Shown one piece after another: positions 25,081 to 32,772 of a DNA stretch of 64,000 nucleotides. The notes beneath the pieces are model-generated. The model saw nothing but the letters and a program-made list of their open reading frames with translations, was not told the origin of the DNA and did no database searches. Made by a program: the position numbers and the translations under genes. Origin of the DNA: a virus; the IMG/VR virus record IMGVR_UViG_3300017987_000056, positions 62,001-126,000 of that record, one strand, 5' to 3'. Within the stretch, counting starts at the first letter, position 1. Every line of letters starts with the position of its first letter.

Positions 25081-26362
25081 GGATGCCCAGGAAGAGGGCG
25101 TTGGTGCAGAGCAGGAGGAGGAGTCCGAGCGCGAGCCCCTCCCCCCTATCGTAGTCGAGCCCTTGGCGCAGCCTTATCGGCTCGTCTGCTGGTTTTACTA
25201 CGAGGACTTGAAGGCGAAGTTCGACTTGTTCTGGGAGAAGAACGAGAAGAAGCTTTCCCGGTTGGCGAAGAGTAAAAAACAAAAGGGCGGTAAAGCGCGA
25301 AATGCGCGCAAGATCGTCGAGAAGCAGATCGGCGTCAAGCGCCTGTACTCAGAGGTTCTGATCAACGAGATTCATGATCATCTCAACGATGAAATTATGT
25401 TTATTGACGGTTATGAGCTTTTCAATTTCGAACCTGGCGAGCAAGTTCAGTTGGGGGCCGTCGTCTACTTCACTCCGAAGCTGAAACCGAAAAAGGAGAT
25501 CAACTTTGCATGTCCCTATCCACCGGTTTTGAGCGAGAAGGAAGAGTGGGAACGTCGCTGCAAGGAAATTCAAGCAGATCAGAAAACTCATGTAGCAGTT
25601 CCTGAAGGTGAGGATCAGATCAAGGAGAACCACGATCTGAATCTTACGATTCTCGCGGAAATCGACGGAGAACCTTACCCCAACGGCACCATCCGAGATC
25701 AATGGATTGAATGGCGGGAAATGGTCGTGCCTGAAATCCAGGAAGCTTTACTGGAGCACAAGAGGGGGGACGTGTTCGAGCTGGAGTTCGAGCCGAAACA
25801 CGACCCCGAGGTTTTGGGGAAAACCGTGCAGGTCGAGATCACAGTTCATGAGATAAAAATCGTGAACTATCCGGAAGTCGACGATGATCTTGCGAAGAAA
25901 GCGGGTTTTGATGATCTGAAAGCTTTTCGGAAAAAGTTCGTTGAAGATTACAAAAGGTACAAGACGAACGCCGAGCAAGCGACCGCTACCGATCATATTC
26001 TTGGACAGATTATCCGAAATTCTCCAATACCACCGCTGCCTCAAGAATGGTTGAAAAAGAACATCGACCGGATGATCGACTTGCACCTCGATAGATTTCG
26101 GGGAAATCAAAAGCAAGCGATGTTGGCGGTCGGGGTGACCGATGAAGAATCGTTTCGAAATAGATTCAAAGGTCAGATTTACCGAGATTACATGCAACGT
26201 CTAGCGATGCTCTGGTACGGGAGTGAGTACGATGTGGATCCCGGTGGTGCGGAGTTTATCGATGACGTTATGGAAAGGATCAAGTGGACAGATGCCGATG
26301 AAACAAGCGTGGAAGAATTGGGCAGTCGATCTGATCAAGAAGACGAAACGCTGCCCGGGTGA
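25037..26362 (+). CDS. Trigger-factor-like chaperone
   Basis: A homologue of the ribosome-associated folding chaperone. After an acidic N-terminal extension (1-40), a ribosome-binding-like domain carries KQKGGKARNARKIVEKQIGV, in the place of the GFRxGxxP signature, which is not conserved. A PPIase-like domain follows (about 195-280), ending GKTVQVEITVHEIKIVNYPE. The C-terminal arm starts VDDDLAKKAGFDDLKAFRKK, with PIPPLPQEWLKKNIDRMIDL, a very trigger-factor-like order. At 441 aa it is full length. AAAGGAG precedes the ATG. The altered signature suggests changed ribosome binding or a virion-assembly role. Confidence 0.75.
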   Translation: MTENLEQKSSSDLTEDAQEEGVGAEQEEESEREPLPPIVVEPLAQPYRLVCWFYYEDLKAKFDLFWEKNEKKLSRLAKSKKQKGGKARNARKIVEKQIGVKRLYSEVLINEIHDHLNDEIMFIDGYELFNFEPGEQVQLGAVVYFTPKLKPKKEINFACPYPPVLSEKEEWERRCKEIQADQKTHVAVPEGEDQIKENHDLNLTILAEIDGEPYPNGTIRDQWIEWREMVVPEIQEALLEHKRGDVFELEFEPKHDPEVLGKTVQVEITVHEIKIVNYPEVDDDLAKKAGFDDLKAFRKKFVEDYKRYKTNAEQATATDHILGQIIRNSPIPPLPQEWLKKNIDRMIDLHLDRFRGNQKQAMLAVGVTDEESFRNRFKGQIYRDYMQRLAMLWYGSEYDVDPGGAEFIDDVMERIKWTDADETSVEELGSRSDQEDETLPG

Positions 26363-26738
26363 GTGTCCGTCGTTCGGCTCACCGGACGATGTGATGACCG
26401 AAGAAGAGTTCCAGATGACCGTCCGCTCTGCGGGTACGCACCCGTACCGGGATTGTCATTGGGTGGATGAGGTGATCGGAGTCCCGATGCCGGGGGATAT
26501 GAAAGTTCTTGACGGACACGCCGCGAAAGAACCTTCCGAGGAGGATTTGCAAAAGGTTTCCAATCTGGACAATGAGCAGACGTTGTCGGTTCTCCGGCAG
26601 AACCTTCACGTATACGTAGATCAGATCAGATTTACGAAACCAGAGACTTCGGATACTCCGGCGCTCCTGTACATTCCCCCGGCGTTGCTCAGTTTGGAGG
26701 GTTACGTCAAGAAGTTTTTCGATACGGATGAGGATTAG
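26298..26738 (+). CDS. Hypothetical protein with Cys motif, 146 aa
   Basis: The gene is not recognised. The start is uncertain: the ATG at 26298 keeps the cysteine motif KRCPGECPSFGSP, while an ATG at 26394 would drop it and avoid overlapping the trigger-factor gene. A later Cys/His pair (YRDCHWVDEV) may complete a metal site. The C-terminal half is ordinary soluble sequence ending in an acidic FFDTDED. Confidence 0.6.
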   Translation: MKQAWKNWAVDLIKKTKRCPGECPSFGSPDDVMTEEEFQMTVRSAGTHPYRDCHWVDEVIGVPMPGDMKVLDGHAAKEPSEEDLQKVSNLDNEQTLSVLRQNLHVYVDQIRFTKPETSDTPALLYIPPALLSLEGYVKKFFDTDED

Positions 26739-26744
26739 TTTTGT

Positions 26745-27641
26745 ATGAGAGAGTGCGACACTCCCTACTGCACCCAGTTGGTTTCGGGAATTTCGAACCG
26801 GGAATTGCAGGGGCATCTGTTTTGCGACAAATGCAAGGCAGCGCACTCGTACCGCGTCCTCATTGCCCAGGTCGAGCACGAGATGCCGATTCGGGACATT
26901 CTTCTCGACGCCGCGATCTTCAAATCGGCAGGTGGGATGGCCGATTACATCGGAGTCAGCTTTGTCACCATCTATCATTGGATCAAACGGTACTTCAACC
27001 TGCCGTTCCAGGAGTTTCGTCGGAAGTACATCTGCAAGTCGGACAAGTGTTACCTTCTCGATATCCGGCGAAGCTCTTACAGCCGCCACGACTACGTCCT
27101 CAAAAAACTTCGGTCGAAGAGGTTCTGCGCCTGTTTGAACGCATTGGATCAAAACTACATAATGACGAACGCACCGGTGTCGGTGGTTCAATCGATCCTG
27201 AGAGGAAGACCGAGGATCGAACAAATATCGGACGACAAGTTTGCACTGGCCCCTTCGCCGATACATTTCGGCGATTGCCATCCGGTGTATTTTGATCTTC
27301 GTTTGAAGAAAAAAAGGAGAGTGAAGATGCCCGAGTATTCGCAAAACGGAAATACGACAGTACAAAAGAAGAAGCGGAAACGACACGTGGAGGGGCCGGT
27401 GTTTTCCGACAAGGTTTTGATGGCCCTTCACAAGATGGGCGGATCCGCTCGGGTAGATGAGTTGGTGAAGAACCTGACGACTTCGGACGGGACGACTCAC
27501 CCCAGAAAGAACAACACGAGACGGGAGGTTTACAAAAATCCCGAGCTTCTTCAGCTTCATCCCACCGACAAGCAGACGATGGTTCTCACCCCTGTCGGCC
27601 AAGCCAAGGCTCAGGAGCTGATCTCCAAATACGGGAAGTGA
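26745..27641 (+). CDS. Zinc-ribbon and HTH DNA-binding protein, 298 aa
   Basis: A putative transcription or replication regulator. The N-terminal zinc ribbon (CDTPYCTQLV, FCDKCKAAH) precedes a helix-turn-helix (GGMADYIGVSFVTIYHWIKR) and a Cys segment (YICKSDKCYLLD). The C-terminal 90 residues look like a winged helix (FSDKVLMALHKMGGSARVDE). A strong site AAAGGAGAG before the in-frame ATG at 27327 could give a separate 104-residue C-terminal product. The gene is the last of the replication block and is followed by a candidate terminator. Confidence 0.7.
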   Translation: MRECDTPYCTQLVSGISNRELQGHLFCDKCKAAHSYRVLIAQVEHEMPIRDILLDAAIFKSAGGMADYIGVSFVTIYHWIKRYFNLPFQEFRRKYICKSDKCYLLDIRRSSYSRHDYVLKKLRSKRFCACLNALDQNYIMTNAPVSVVQSILRGRPRIEQISDDKFALAPSPIHFGDCHPVYFDLRLKKKRRVKMPEYSQNGNTTVQKKKRKRHVEGPVFSDKVLMALHKMGGSARVDELVKNLTTSDGTTHPRKNNTRREVYKNPELLQLHPTDKQTMVLTPVGQAKAQELISKYGK

Positions 27642-27664
27642 AGATTTTCGGAACCTACGGATTC

Positions 27665-27694
27665 AAGATCGCAAGTAGCTGATCTTTGCTTTTT
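27665..27694 (+). terminator. Candidate rho-independent terminator after replication block
   Basis: AAGATC (27665-27670) pairs with GATCTT (27681-27686) across a 10-nt loop and is followed by TGCTTTTT. The stem is short (6 bp) and A/T-rich, so it is moderate at best. Its position at the end of a 27-kb gene run supports it. Confidence 0.45.
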
Positions 27695-27750
27695 CCTACC
27701 TTCCCTTTGCTTAAAAATATCTAAAATATTTATGTTAATATAAGATCGGC

Positions 27751-28023
27751 ATGAGACCAGAAGCCGAAAGATTTCTGAGGTTGATCTTGGAGGACGATAC
27801 CCTCCTTCGAAAAACCTCGCAAAATCCTTTGGCCAATACCTACTGGGGTACGCTCGTTCGTGGGGCGTTGAAATCCCTGGAACAGGTAGCTAGCTGGTCG
27901 ATGGATTGGCAGTTGACTGCGATCACAAAGCTGTTACAATCCTGGGTAAGTGATCGGGAGGCAGATCAAGTAGAATCCGAAGTCGATAAATCTTACGATT
28001 ACTTGGTCGCCCCGTACTTATGA
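27751..28023 (+). CDS. Hypothetical protein, 90 aa
   Basis: The gene is not recognised. It is the first gene after an AT-rich gap (27700-27750) that may hold a promoter. It lacks a strong ribosome binding site. The product is predicted helical and acidic (AERFLRLILEDDTLLRKTSQ), with DREADQVESEVDKSYDYLV at the end. It overlaps the reading frame of the next gene only slightly. Confidence 0.6.
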   Translation: MRPEAERFLRLILEDDTLLRKTSQNPLANTYWGTLVRGALKSLEQVASWSMDWQLTAITKLLQSWVSDREADQVESEVDKSYDYLVAPYL

Positions 28024-28046
28024 GACGAAACATGGAGGCAAACGAA

Positions 28047-28895
28047 ATGCGACGTTCCGAAAATCCCCGAAGAGATGCGCACCACATGTGGTCCGCCGGA
28101 AGGGGCGAGGATGGTCGAGTCCATCTTCGGCGGAGTAAGCAGGAGAAGGAAAGCTTCGAGCAGGAAAAACGTCGGGCGATGCTGAAAGCTGCAAGCAAGC
28201 GTCGTGACGAAGCCAAGCGGAAGCAGGAAGCGAAGGATACCTGCGCCGCGATGTGGGGTCTCTTCGGAGCCGACCTTGTAGACGACTCCACTTTCTCTAC
28301 GGACATCCCCGTGGCGGTGGTGCGTCGATTCAATGCGTCTGACCGCAGGGAGCAGTCTCCCCGCGTTCCGAGCTGGGAAGAGCTGCGCAGAGCTTACGGA
28401 TCCGAAACCGTGCAAGAGATTCGTCAGTCGGTTGCAGACGGCATCCGGACGAGAAGCGCTTCAAAGTATTTGAACCTTCCCTTCATCATGACGAAGGACG
28501 TTCTCAACACCTGTAAGGATGTTCCCCCCGCTGTGCTGCGAGAGACGGTAGATCTCGTGAAGCTGGGACGGGTCCGGGAAGCCTTTCTGAAACATGGGGG
28601 AATCGCGCAGAAGGTCTCGAAAGTTTTCCGCGATTTCGCGGACGCCAGTTCGAGAAAAATCGCGGTGGACGAGGCAGCCAAATCGTACTACGAAGAGTAC
28701 TACGGGCTGTACGGCCAAGATCTCGTTCAGGACGTGAAAAAGCGCGTCAAGGCGGATATGGCGGGTGCCTGGATGAGGAAGAACGGAGTGGACGATGTAG
28801 CTGCGGCTTATTGGGAAAATTACTATGGGGCATACGGCTCTGCTTGGGTGTCTGTAGTACCCGCCAAGCTCTCCCCTTCCAACGTCCGGAAGTAA
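28047..28895 (+). CDS. Hypothetical protein with repeated YYxxYG motif, 282 aa
   Basis: The ATG at 28047 follows GGAGG by 8 bp; an ATG at 28020 in frame is the alternative. The N-terminus is very basic and helical (RRSKQEKESFEQEKRRAM). The C-terminal half carries a repeated aromatic motif, AKSYYEEYYGLYGQDLV and AAYWENYYGAYGSAWV. A related copy, AKEYWQGYAGEYGKQLT, lies in the 1193-aa protein near 35.37 kb. The shared motif suggests a common partner or surface. The function is unknown. Confidence 0.65.
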   Translation: MRRSENPRRDAHHMWSAGRGEDGRVHLRRSKQEKESFEQEKRRAMLKAASKRRDEAKRKQEAKDTCAAMWGLFGADLVDDSTFSTDIPVAVVRRFNASDRREQSPRVPSWEELRRAYGSETVQEIRQSVADGIRTRSASKYLNLPFIMTKDVLNTCKDVPPAVLRETVDLVKLGRVREAFLKHGGIAQKVSKVFRDFADASSRKIAVDEAAKSYYEEYYGLYGQDLVQDVKKRVKADMAGAWMRKNGVDDVAAAYWENYYGAYGSAWVSVVPAKLSPSNVRK

Positions 28896-28898
28896 TCC

Positions 28899-29201
28899 GT
28901 GAGCCTTCCTCCCGAACTCCAGCAAGCGCTGGAGAACGTCCCCGAGAACCTCAAAAATCTGAACAAGGAAAAAGTCCAAGAGCTGTTCGAGCTTTTCCAA
29001 CGGGCCAAGCAGAGTAAATCCGAAGAGGAAGATCAGGACAAGGGGGATCCCTGCGTCGAGGACGAAGACGATTGTGACGAGGTTCGAAGTCCATGTTGTT
29101 CCGCGCAGATGGAGACGATCTTTGGTACATTACCTTTAGAGATCAAATGCTTGGAGTGCGGGAAGGTTCACTTGATGCGAGATATCGGCAAAGCCTTGTA
29201 A
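28899..29201 (+). CDS. Acidic protein with C-terminal zinc ribbon, 100 aa
   Basis: The GTG follows the previous stop by 3 bp. Residues 1-40 are helical (PPELQQALENVPENLKNLNK), 41-60 are acidic (SEEEDQDKGD), and the C-terminus has paired cysteines SPCCSAQME and KCLECGKVH forming a zinc ribbon. No family is recognised. It precedes the long linker-type proteins. Confidence 0.6.
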   Translation: MSLPPELQQALENVPENLKNLNKEKVQELFELFQRAKQSKSEEEDQDKGDPCVEDEDDCDEVRSPCCSAQMETIFGTLPLEIKCLECGKVHLMRDIGKAL

Positions 29202-29303
29202 AAAATCTGAAAAATTCCTTTCCCAGCCTTTAGAGCATAGCAAACATCTTATGGTACAACTGTTTTTCAATATGACAATGGAAACCACCGAGGAGTATCC
29301 AAA

Positions 29304-31673
29304 ATGAATAGATTCGGGCGTAACGTCAAACAGGACCTCGCGGATTTTTCCCAGCAATCTGTCGGTGATCTTCGAGTCGGCAGGCTTGCGAAACTCTACT
29401 CGGGAGCCGTCGCTCGCCGTCAAGCTCAAGATGAGGCGAATTCCCGGGAGTTCCGGTTGAATATTCCCCATGTCGAGCAGGTTCGGAAGAAGATCGCCGA
29501 GGAGCTTGATCGAGAAGCGGGGCAGATCAACGGAAATCTTCCCGTAGCTTCCGTCTTCGACGCCTATCGAATCGTGAAGGCGCGCAAGGACCTCGGGACT
29601 GATCACGGTCTTCGGGCTTTGTACGGTCATCTGGAGGGGATGTGGAAGAAGAACCGCACCGGGTCCATTACTGCCAGCTCCTACCTCACGCTCCACGATC
29701 ACTACAAACGGAACTTCCCCAAGTCGGCGGCGGCGGAGGTGATCGTCGAAATCGGTCAGAAAGGTTACGCGACTCTCCCGATCAACGACCTCCAGCGCAT
29801 CGCCTCTCAGATCGAAACTCAGGAAGACTACGACCGTCTGATCCTAAAGCACGGTTTGAACGGTCCTCTCCCACATCAGGTAAAGGCTCGCCGGTTTGTT
29901 CTTTCAATGGTAAACGGGGAAGAGCCTGACCTGGAATATGGCGAGGAGACTGCCGACTGGGTGCAGAAGAAGATCAAGCACGAGGTCGGGGGTGGTGATT
30001 CCGGGGAGTTCCGTAAGGAGAATCCTCCCCCCAAGCGCAAGCGTCAAGGTCCGAATGCTCGTCGAGGGGGTGGGAAGCGCCCTTTTTACCGTAGGGACGC
30101 TCAGGCGTCCGGCAATGAACCGGGCGTCAAGTACATTCAGACTCCGCGAGGACCTGCAACGGTGCAGCAGGATGCGCCATTCGCGAAAACACCGGAAGAA
30201 ACATTTTCGGATCCTTCACAGAGATGGTTAAGTCCCGAAGAAGAGCGTGCGATGAGCGGGGCACCCGAATGGGCTACTTGGAATCCTCTTGAGGATTACT
30301 TCCCTTCGGATCCTTTAGGGGAAGATCCTGCGCTCAACATGCGTCCGGGTGAAGCAATGGGAGATCTCCTCGGTCTCGAACCAGATCCCTCCCTTCCCCC
30401 TCGACCTCAGTCTCAGCAGCAAGCTGAAAAAGAATCTCTCCACGAAGTCAAGAAACCCAAGCGCGGACCTGGTCAGGTAGGAAAAGGTAAAGCGCAGGCG
30501 GGTCCTGAAGCTGGTCCTGGTCATGGCGGGATGGGTTCTGGAGCGGTTGCTCGTCGCCAAGCTCAGGGAGACGATTTTGAGCCCGACGAAGATGATGTTT
30601 TCATCCAGTCCGCTTCATATCTTGGGGGCGAAGATGTCTACTTCGCAGGAAAGCATCTTGGAGAGTTTGTCGAGTGGGATGGCATTGAAGATGCCATTCG
30701 AGAAGAGGGGAACCGTCAACAGTATTGGCCAAATATTTGGCACGTTTCCGATCACGGGAACTTCCACCTCGTCGAGGATTTCGATTGGGACAAGCCCTCC
30801 CGCGAAGAGGAACCCCCCGAGGGTGAGCTTTGGGGTCCTGCTTGGAGGGGATCTCGTCGTCAAGCTCAAGAAGAAGAAATCAAGCCAGATCGGGGGCTTG
30901 CGGAAGATCTTCTCAAATGGCACGGAGGGCAAGGATCTGCACTCTATGCGCTGGGATCTAACTGGTCCGCAGGGCATCCGGTAGAAAAAGACGTAATCGA
31001 AGCCGCGCATGAGGAGCTTGAGGACGCGGTTAGATGGTACGAGGTGAATATCAAGCAACCTGACGTAGTCGCGGATGAATCAAAGAAAAGGGAATACCGG
31101 GAAGCTCTGGATGAAGGTACGGAGCTTTTGTGGGATTTGAAGGATGTGTTAAACCTTCTCGGAACTCCTGGACACGAGGCTCGTCGTCAAGCTCAAGCGG
31201 GTGAACCGGATCCTACTATTGTCGAAGCGATGGCTCGCGCCTTCTTTGTCTCTTCGTGGGCAGACGAATGGGAGGAGGCTGACCGCCTTGCCGATGAAGT
31301 GGATGTCGAAATCGAGTCCCCGAACTTCATGGGGGCCGAGTTGATGAACATTGCCCCGGAGACTCCACCCGAAGCTATCGAATTTGCAACCAACTTCTAC
31401 CGAGATATCGAGCGCTCCAACAACGTCGACCTGGAAACCTTCATTCCTCCTGGTGAGGATGAGGACTTCAACCGCGACGAGTTCGGTCACTACCTCGCGA
31501 TGGAGGGAATGGGTCACGGAGTAGGGTGGTACGACAGTCACGAGCATCACGGGTTGGAAATCCCACATACTGCGGGAATGGAGACGGAGTTGGCCTACGC
31601 GGGAGACCCTGAGCTGCTCGAAATTCTGAACGACCTTGCCGAAATGCGCGAGGAAGAGGGGTTGGAAAGATGA
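29304..31673 (+). CDS. Large multidomain protein with ARRQAQ linkers, 789 aa
   Basis: This is the first of the long acidic proteins. Its helical N-terminal part (about 45-230) is followed by low-complexity segments. At least five basic linkers divide it: ARRQAQ at residue 37, RRDAQ (30090-30104), ARRQAQ (30549-30566), SRRQAQ (30852-30869) and ARRQAQ (31179-31196). The last two share an exact 18-bp DNA core. Segments after each linker (about 80-160 aa) look like separate acidic domains, one ending in a His-rich patch (YDSHEHHGLEIPH). GAGGAG precedes the ATG. It resembles polyvalent or processed internal virion proteins in style; no enzyme domain is recognised. Confidence 0.7.
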   Translation: MNRFGRNVKQDLADFSQQSVGDLRVGRLAKLYSGAVARRQAQDEANSREFRLNIPHVEQVRKKIAEELDREAGQINGNLPVASVFDAYRIVKARKDLGTDHGLRALYGHLEGMWKKNRTGSITASSYLTLHDHYKRNFPKSAAAEVIVEIGQKGYATLPINDLQRIASQIETQEDYDRLILKHGLNGPLPHQVKARRFVLSMVNGEEPDLEYGEETADWVQKKIKHEVGGGDSGEFRKENPPPKRKRQGPNARRGGGKRPFYRRDAQASGNEPGVKYIQTPRGPATVQQDAPFAKTPEETFSDPSQRWLSPEEERAMSGAPEWATWNPLEDYFPSDPLGEDPALNMRPGEAMGDLLGLEPDPSLPPRPQSQQQAEKESLHEVKKPKRGPGQVGKGKAQAGPEAGPGHGGMGSGAVARRQAQGDDFEPDEDDVFIQSASYLGGEDVYFAGKHLGEFVEWDGIEDAIREEGNRQQYWPNIWHVSDHGNFHLVEDFDWDKPSREEEPPEGELWGPAWRGSRRQAQEEEIKPDRGLAEDLLKWHGGQGSALYALGSNWSAGHPVEKDVIEAAHEELEDAVRWYEVNIKQPDVVADESKKREYREALDEGTELLWDLKDVLNLLGTPGHEARRQAQAGEPDPTIVEAMARAFFVSSWADEWEEADRLADEVDVEIESPNFMGAELMNIAPETPPEAIEFATNFYRDIERSNNVDLETFIPPGEDEDFNRDEFGHYLAMEGMGHGVGWYDSHEHHGLEIPHTAGMETELAYAGDPELLEILNDLAEMREEEGLER

Positions 31674-32731
31674 GACAAGTACTCCCTGACGAAGCATTGA
31701 AGAGGATCTCCAAGAACGTCAAAGCTCAGGAAGGCAAGAGTGACAAACCTGACATTATCGCCAATCTCGGAGATGTGAACTTCATTGACTACGGCGGTCT
31801 CTTGATTGTCCAGACCCAGTACGGTCCCGAAGGCTGGTACGTCGAGAACGATCTGGACTGGAATCCAGATGCGGAGAACGAGTACCAAGCCACCTGGACC
31901 ATCTCTCGATTTGACATCGAGAAGTTCGCGGAGATCGACGGTTATCTAGTTCCCGACGTTGCCTTGACATTTAATCGAGGAGTTTCCCGCTTTGATGAAC
32001 CTTTCTGGGCGAAGGATTTGGAAGGGGTTGCCGATAGTGTAGGGTCTTCTAAAGAAGAACTCGTAAACGAATTGAAGTCGGACGACCCTGCCGAACGTGG
32101 GCAGGCTTATCGAGATCTTATTTGGTACTTCGGACCTTTCGAGTTCGACCAATACCCACTCACTCTCAATTACAAAGAGGTTCACGAACTCTTTGGAGAA
32201 GAGTACGACACGGACTGGGACAAACCCGAGGAAGAAGAGTTCGAGGACGACGAAGAGGACTTCGGACGTGAGGGTCGGAGAAAGAAAGCCAACCTTGACG
32301 CTCTCCTCAGCCAGTATCCAGTCAAGGACATCGTCGATCAAGACGTTTTCTACCCCCAAGATGCTGATTCCCCCGTCTCCGTAGTTGGGGTTTATGACGG
32401 CGACGAGATGGAGGCGGACTCCTACGTCGTCATTACGGGACGGGGTATCGATCACGGTCTTGAAAAGGCTCATGACGCTTTCTTCAATGACAAACTTTCC
32501 GAAGAGTTGGACGAAGGTCTCTGGAACGAAATCAGGGAAGAGTTCGGTCCCGACGCAGATCAATACCAGATTGAAGAAGCTTATATGAACGCGATTACCG
32601 AAGGGTGGCAATACTGGTCTGAAGAGTTTGATACACTTGAGGATTTTGTTCAAACTCTGAGAGCGTCCGAGCATCCTGAAGCGAAGCTGTGGTTGAGGGG
32701 TTTCGAGGACGACGAAGAGGATTTCGAATAA
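31670..32731 (+). CDS. Acidic two-domain hypothetical protein, 353 aa
   Basis: The ATG overlaps the previous stop (ATGA). Two domains are separated by an acidic-to-basic junction: EEFEDDEEDFGREG followed by RRKKANLDALL near residue 200. A near copy of the acidic part (FEDDEEDFE) forms the extreme C-terminus, which suggests a missing or lost third module. The N-terminal domain is beta-rich (GGLLIVQTQYGPEGWYVEND). The function is unknown. Confidence 0.65.
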   Translation: MRQVLPDEALKRISKNVKAQEGKSDKPDIIANLGDVNFIDYGGLLIVQTQYGPEGWYVENDLDWNPDAENEYQATWTISRFDIEKFAEIDGYLVPDVALTFNRGVSRFDEPFWAKDLEGVADSVGSSKEELVNELKSDDPAERGQAYRDLIWYFGPFEFDQYPLTLNYKEVHELFGEEYDTDWDKPEEEEFEDDEEDFGREGRRKKANLDALLSQYPVKDIVDQDVFYPQDADSPVSVVGVYDGDEMEADSYVVITGRGIDHGLEKAHDAFFNDKLSEELDEGLWNEIREEFGPDADQYQIEEAYMNAITEGWQYWSEEFDTLEDFVQTLRASEHPEAKLWLRGFEDDEEDFE

Positions 32732-32772
32732 AAACTAAAAACCTTTTTCACAAAGGAAGGTCGAGGAATAAA

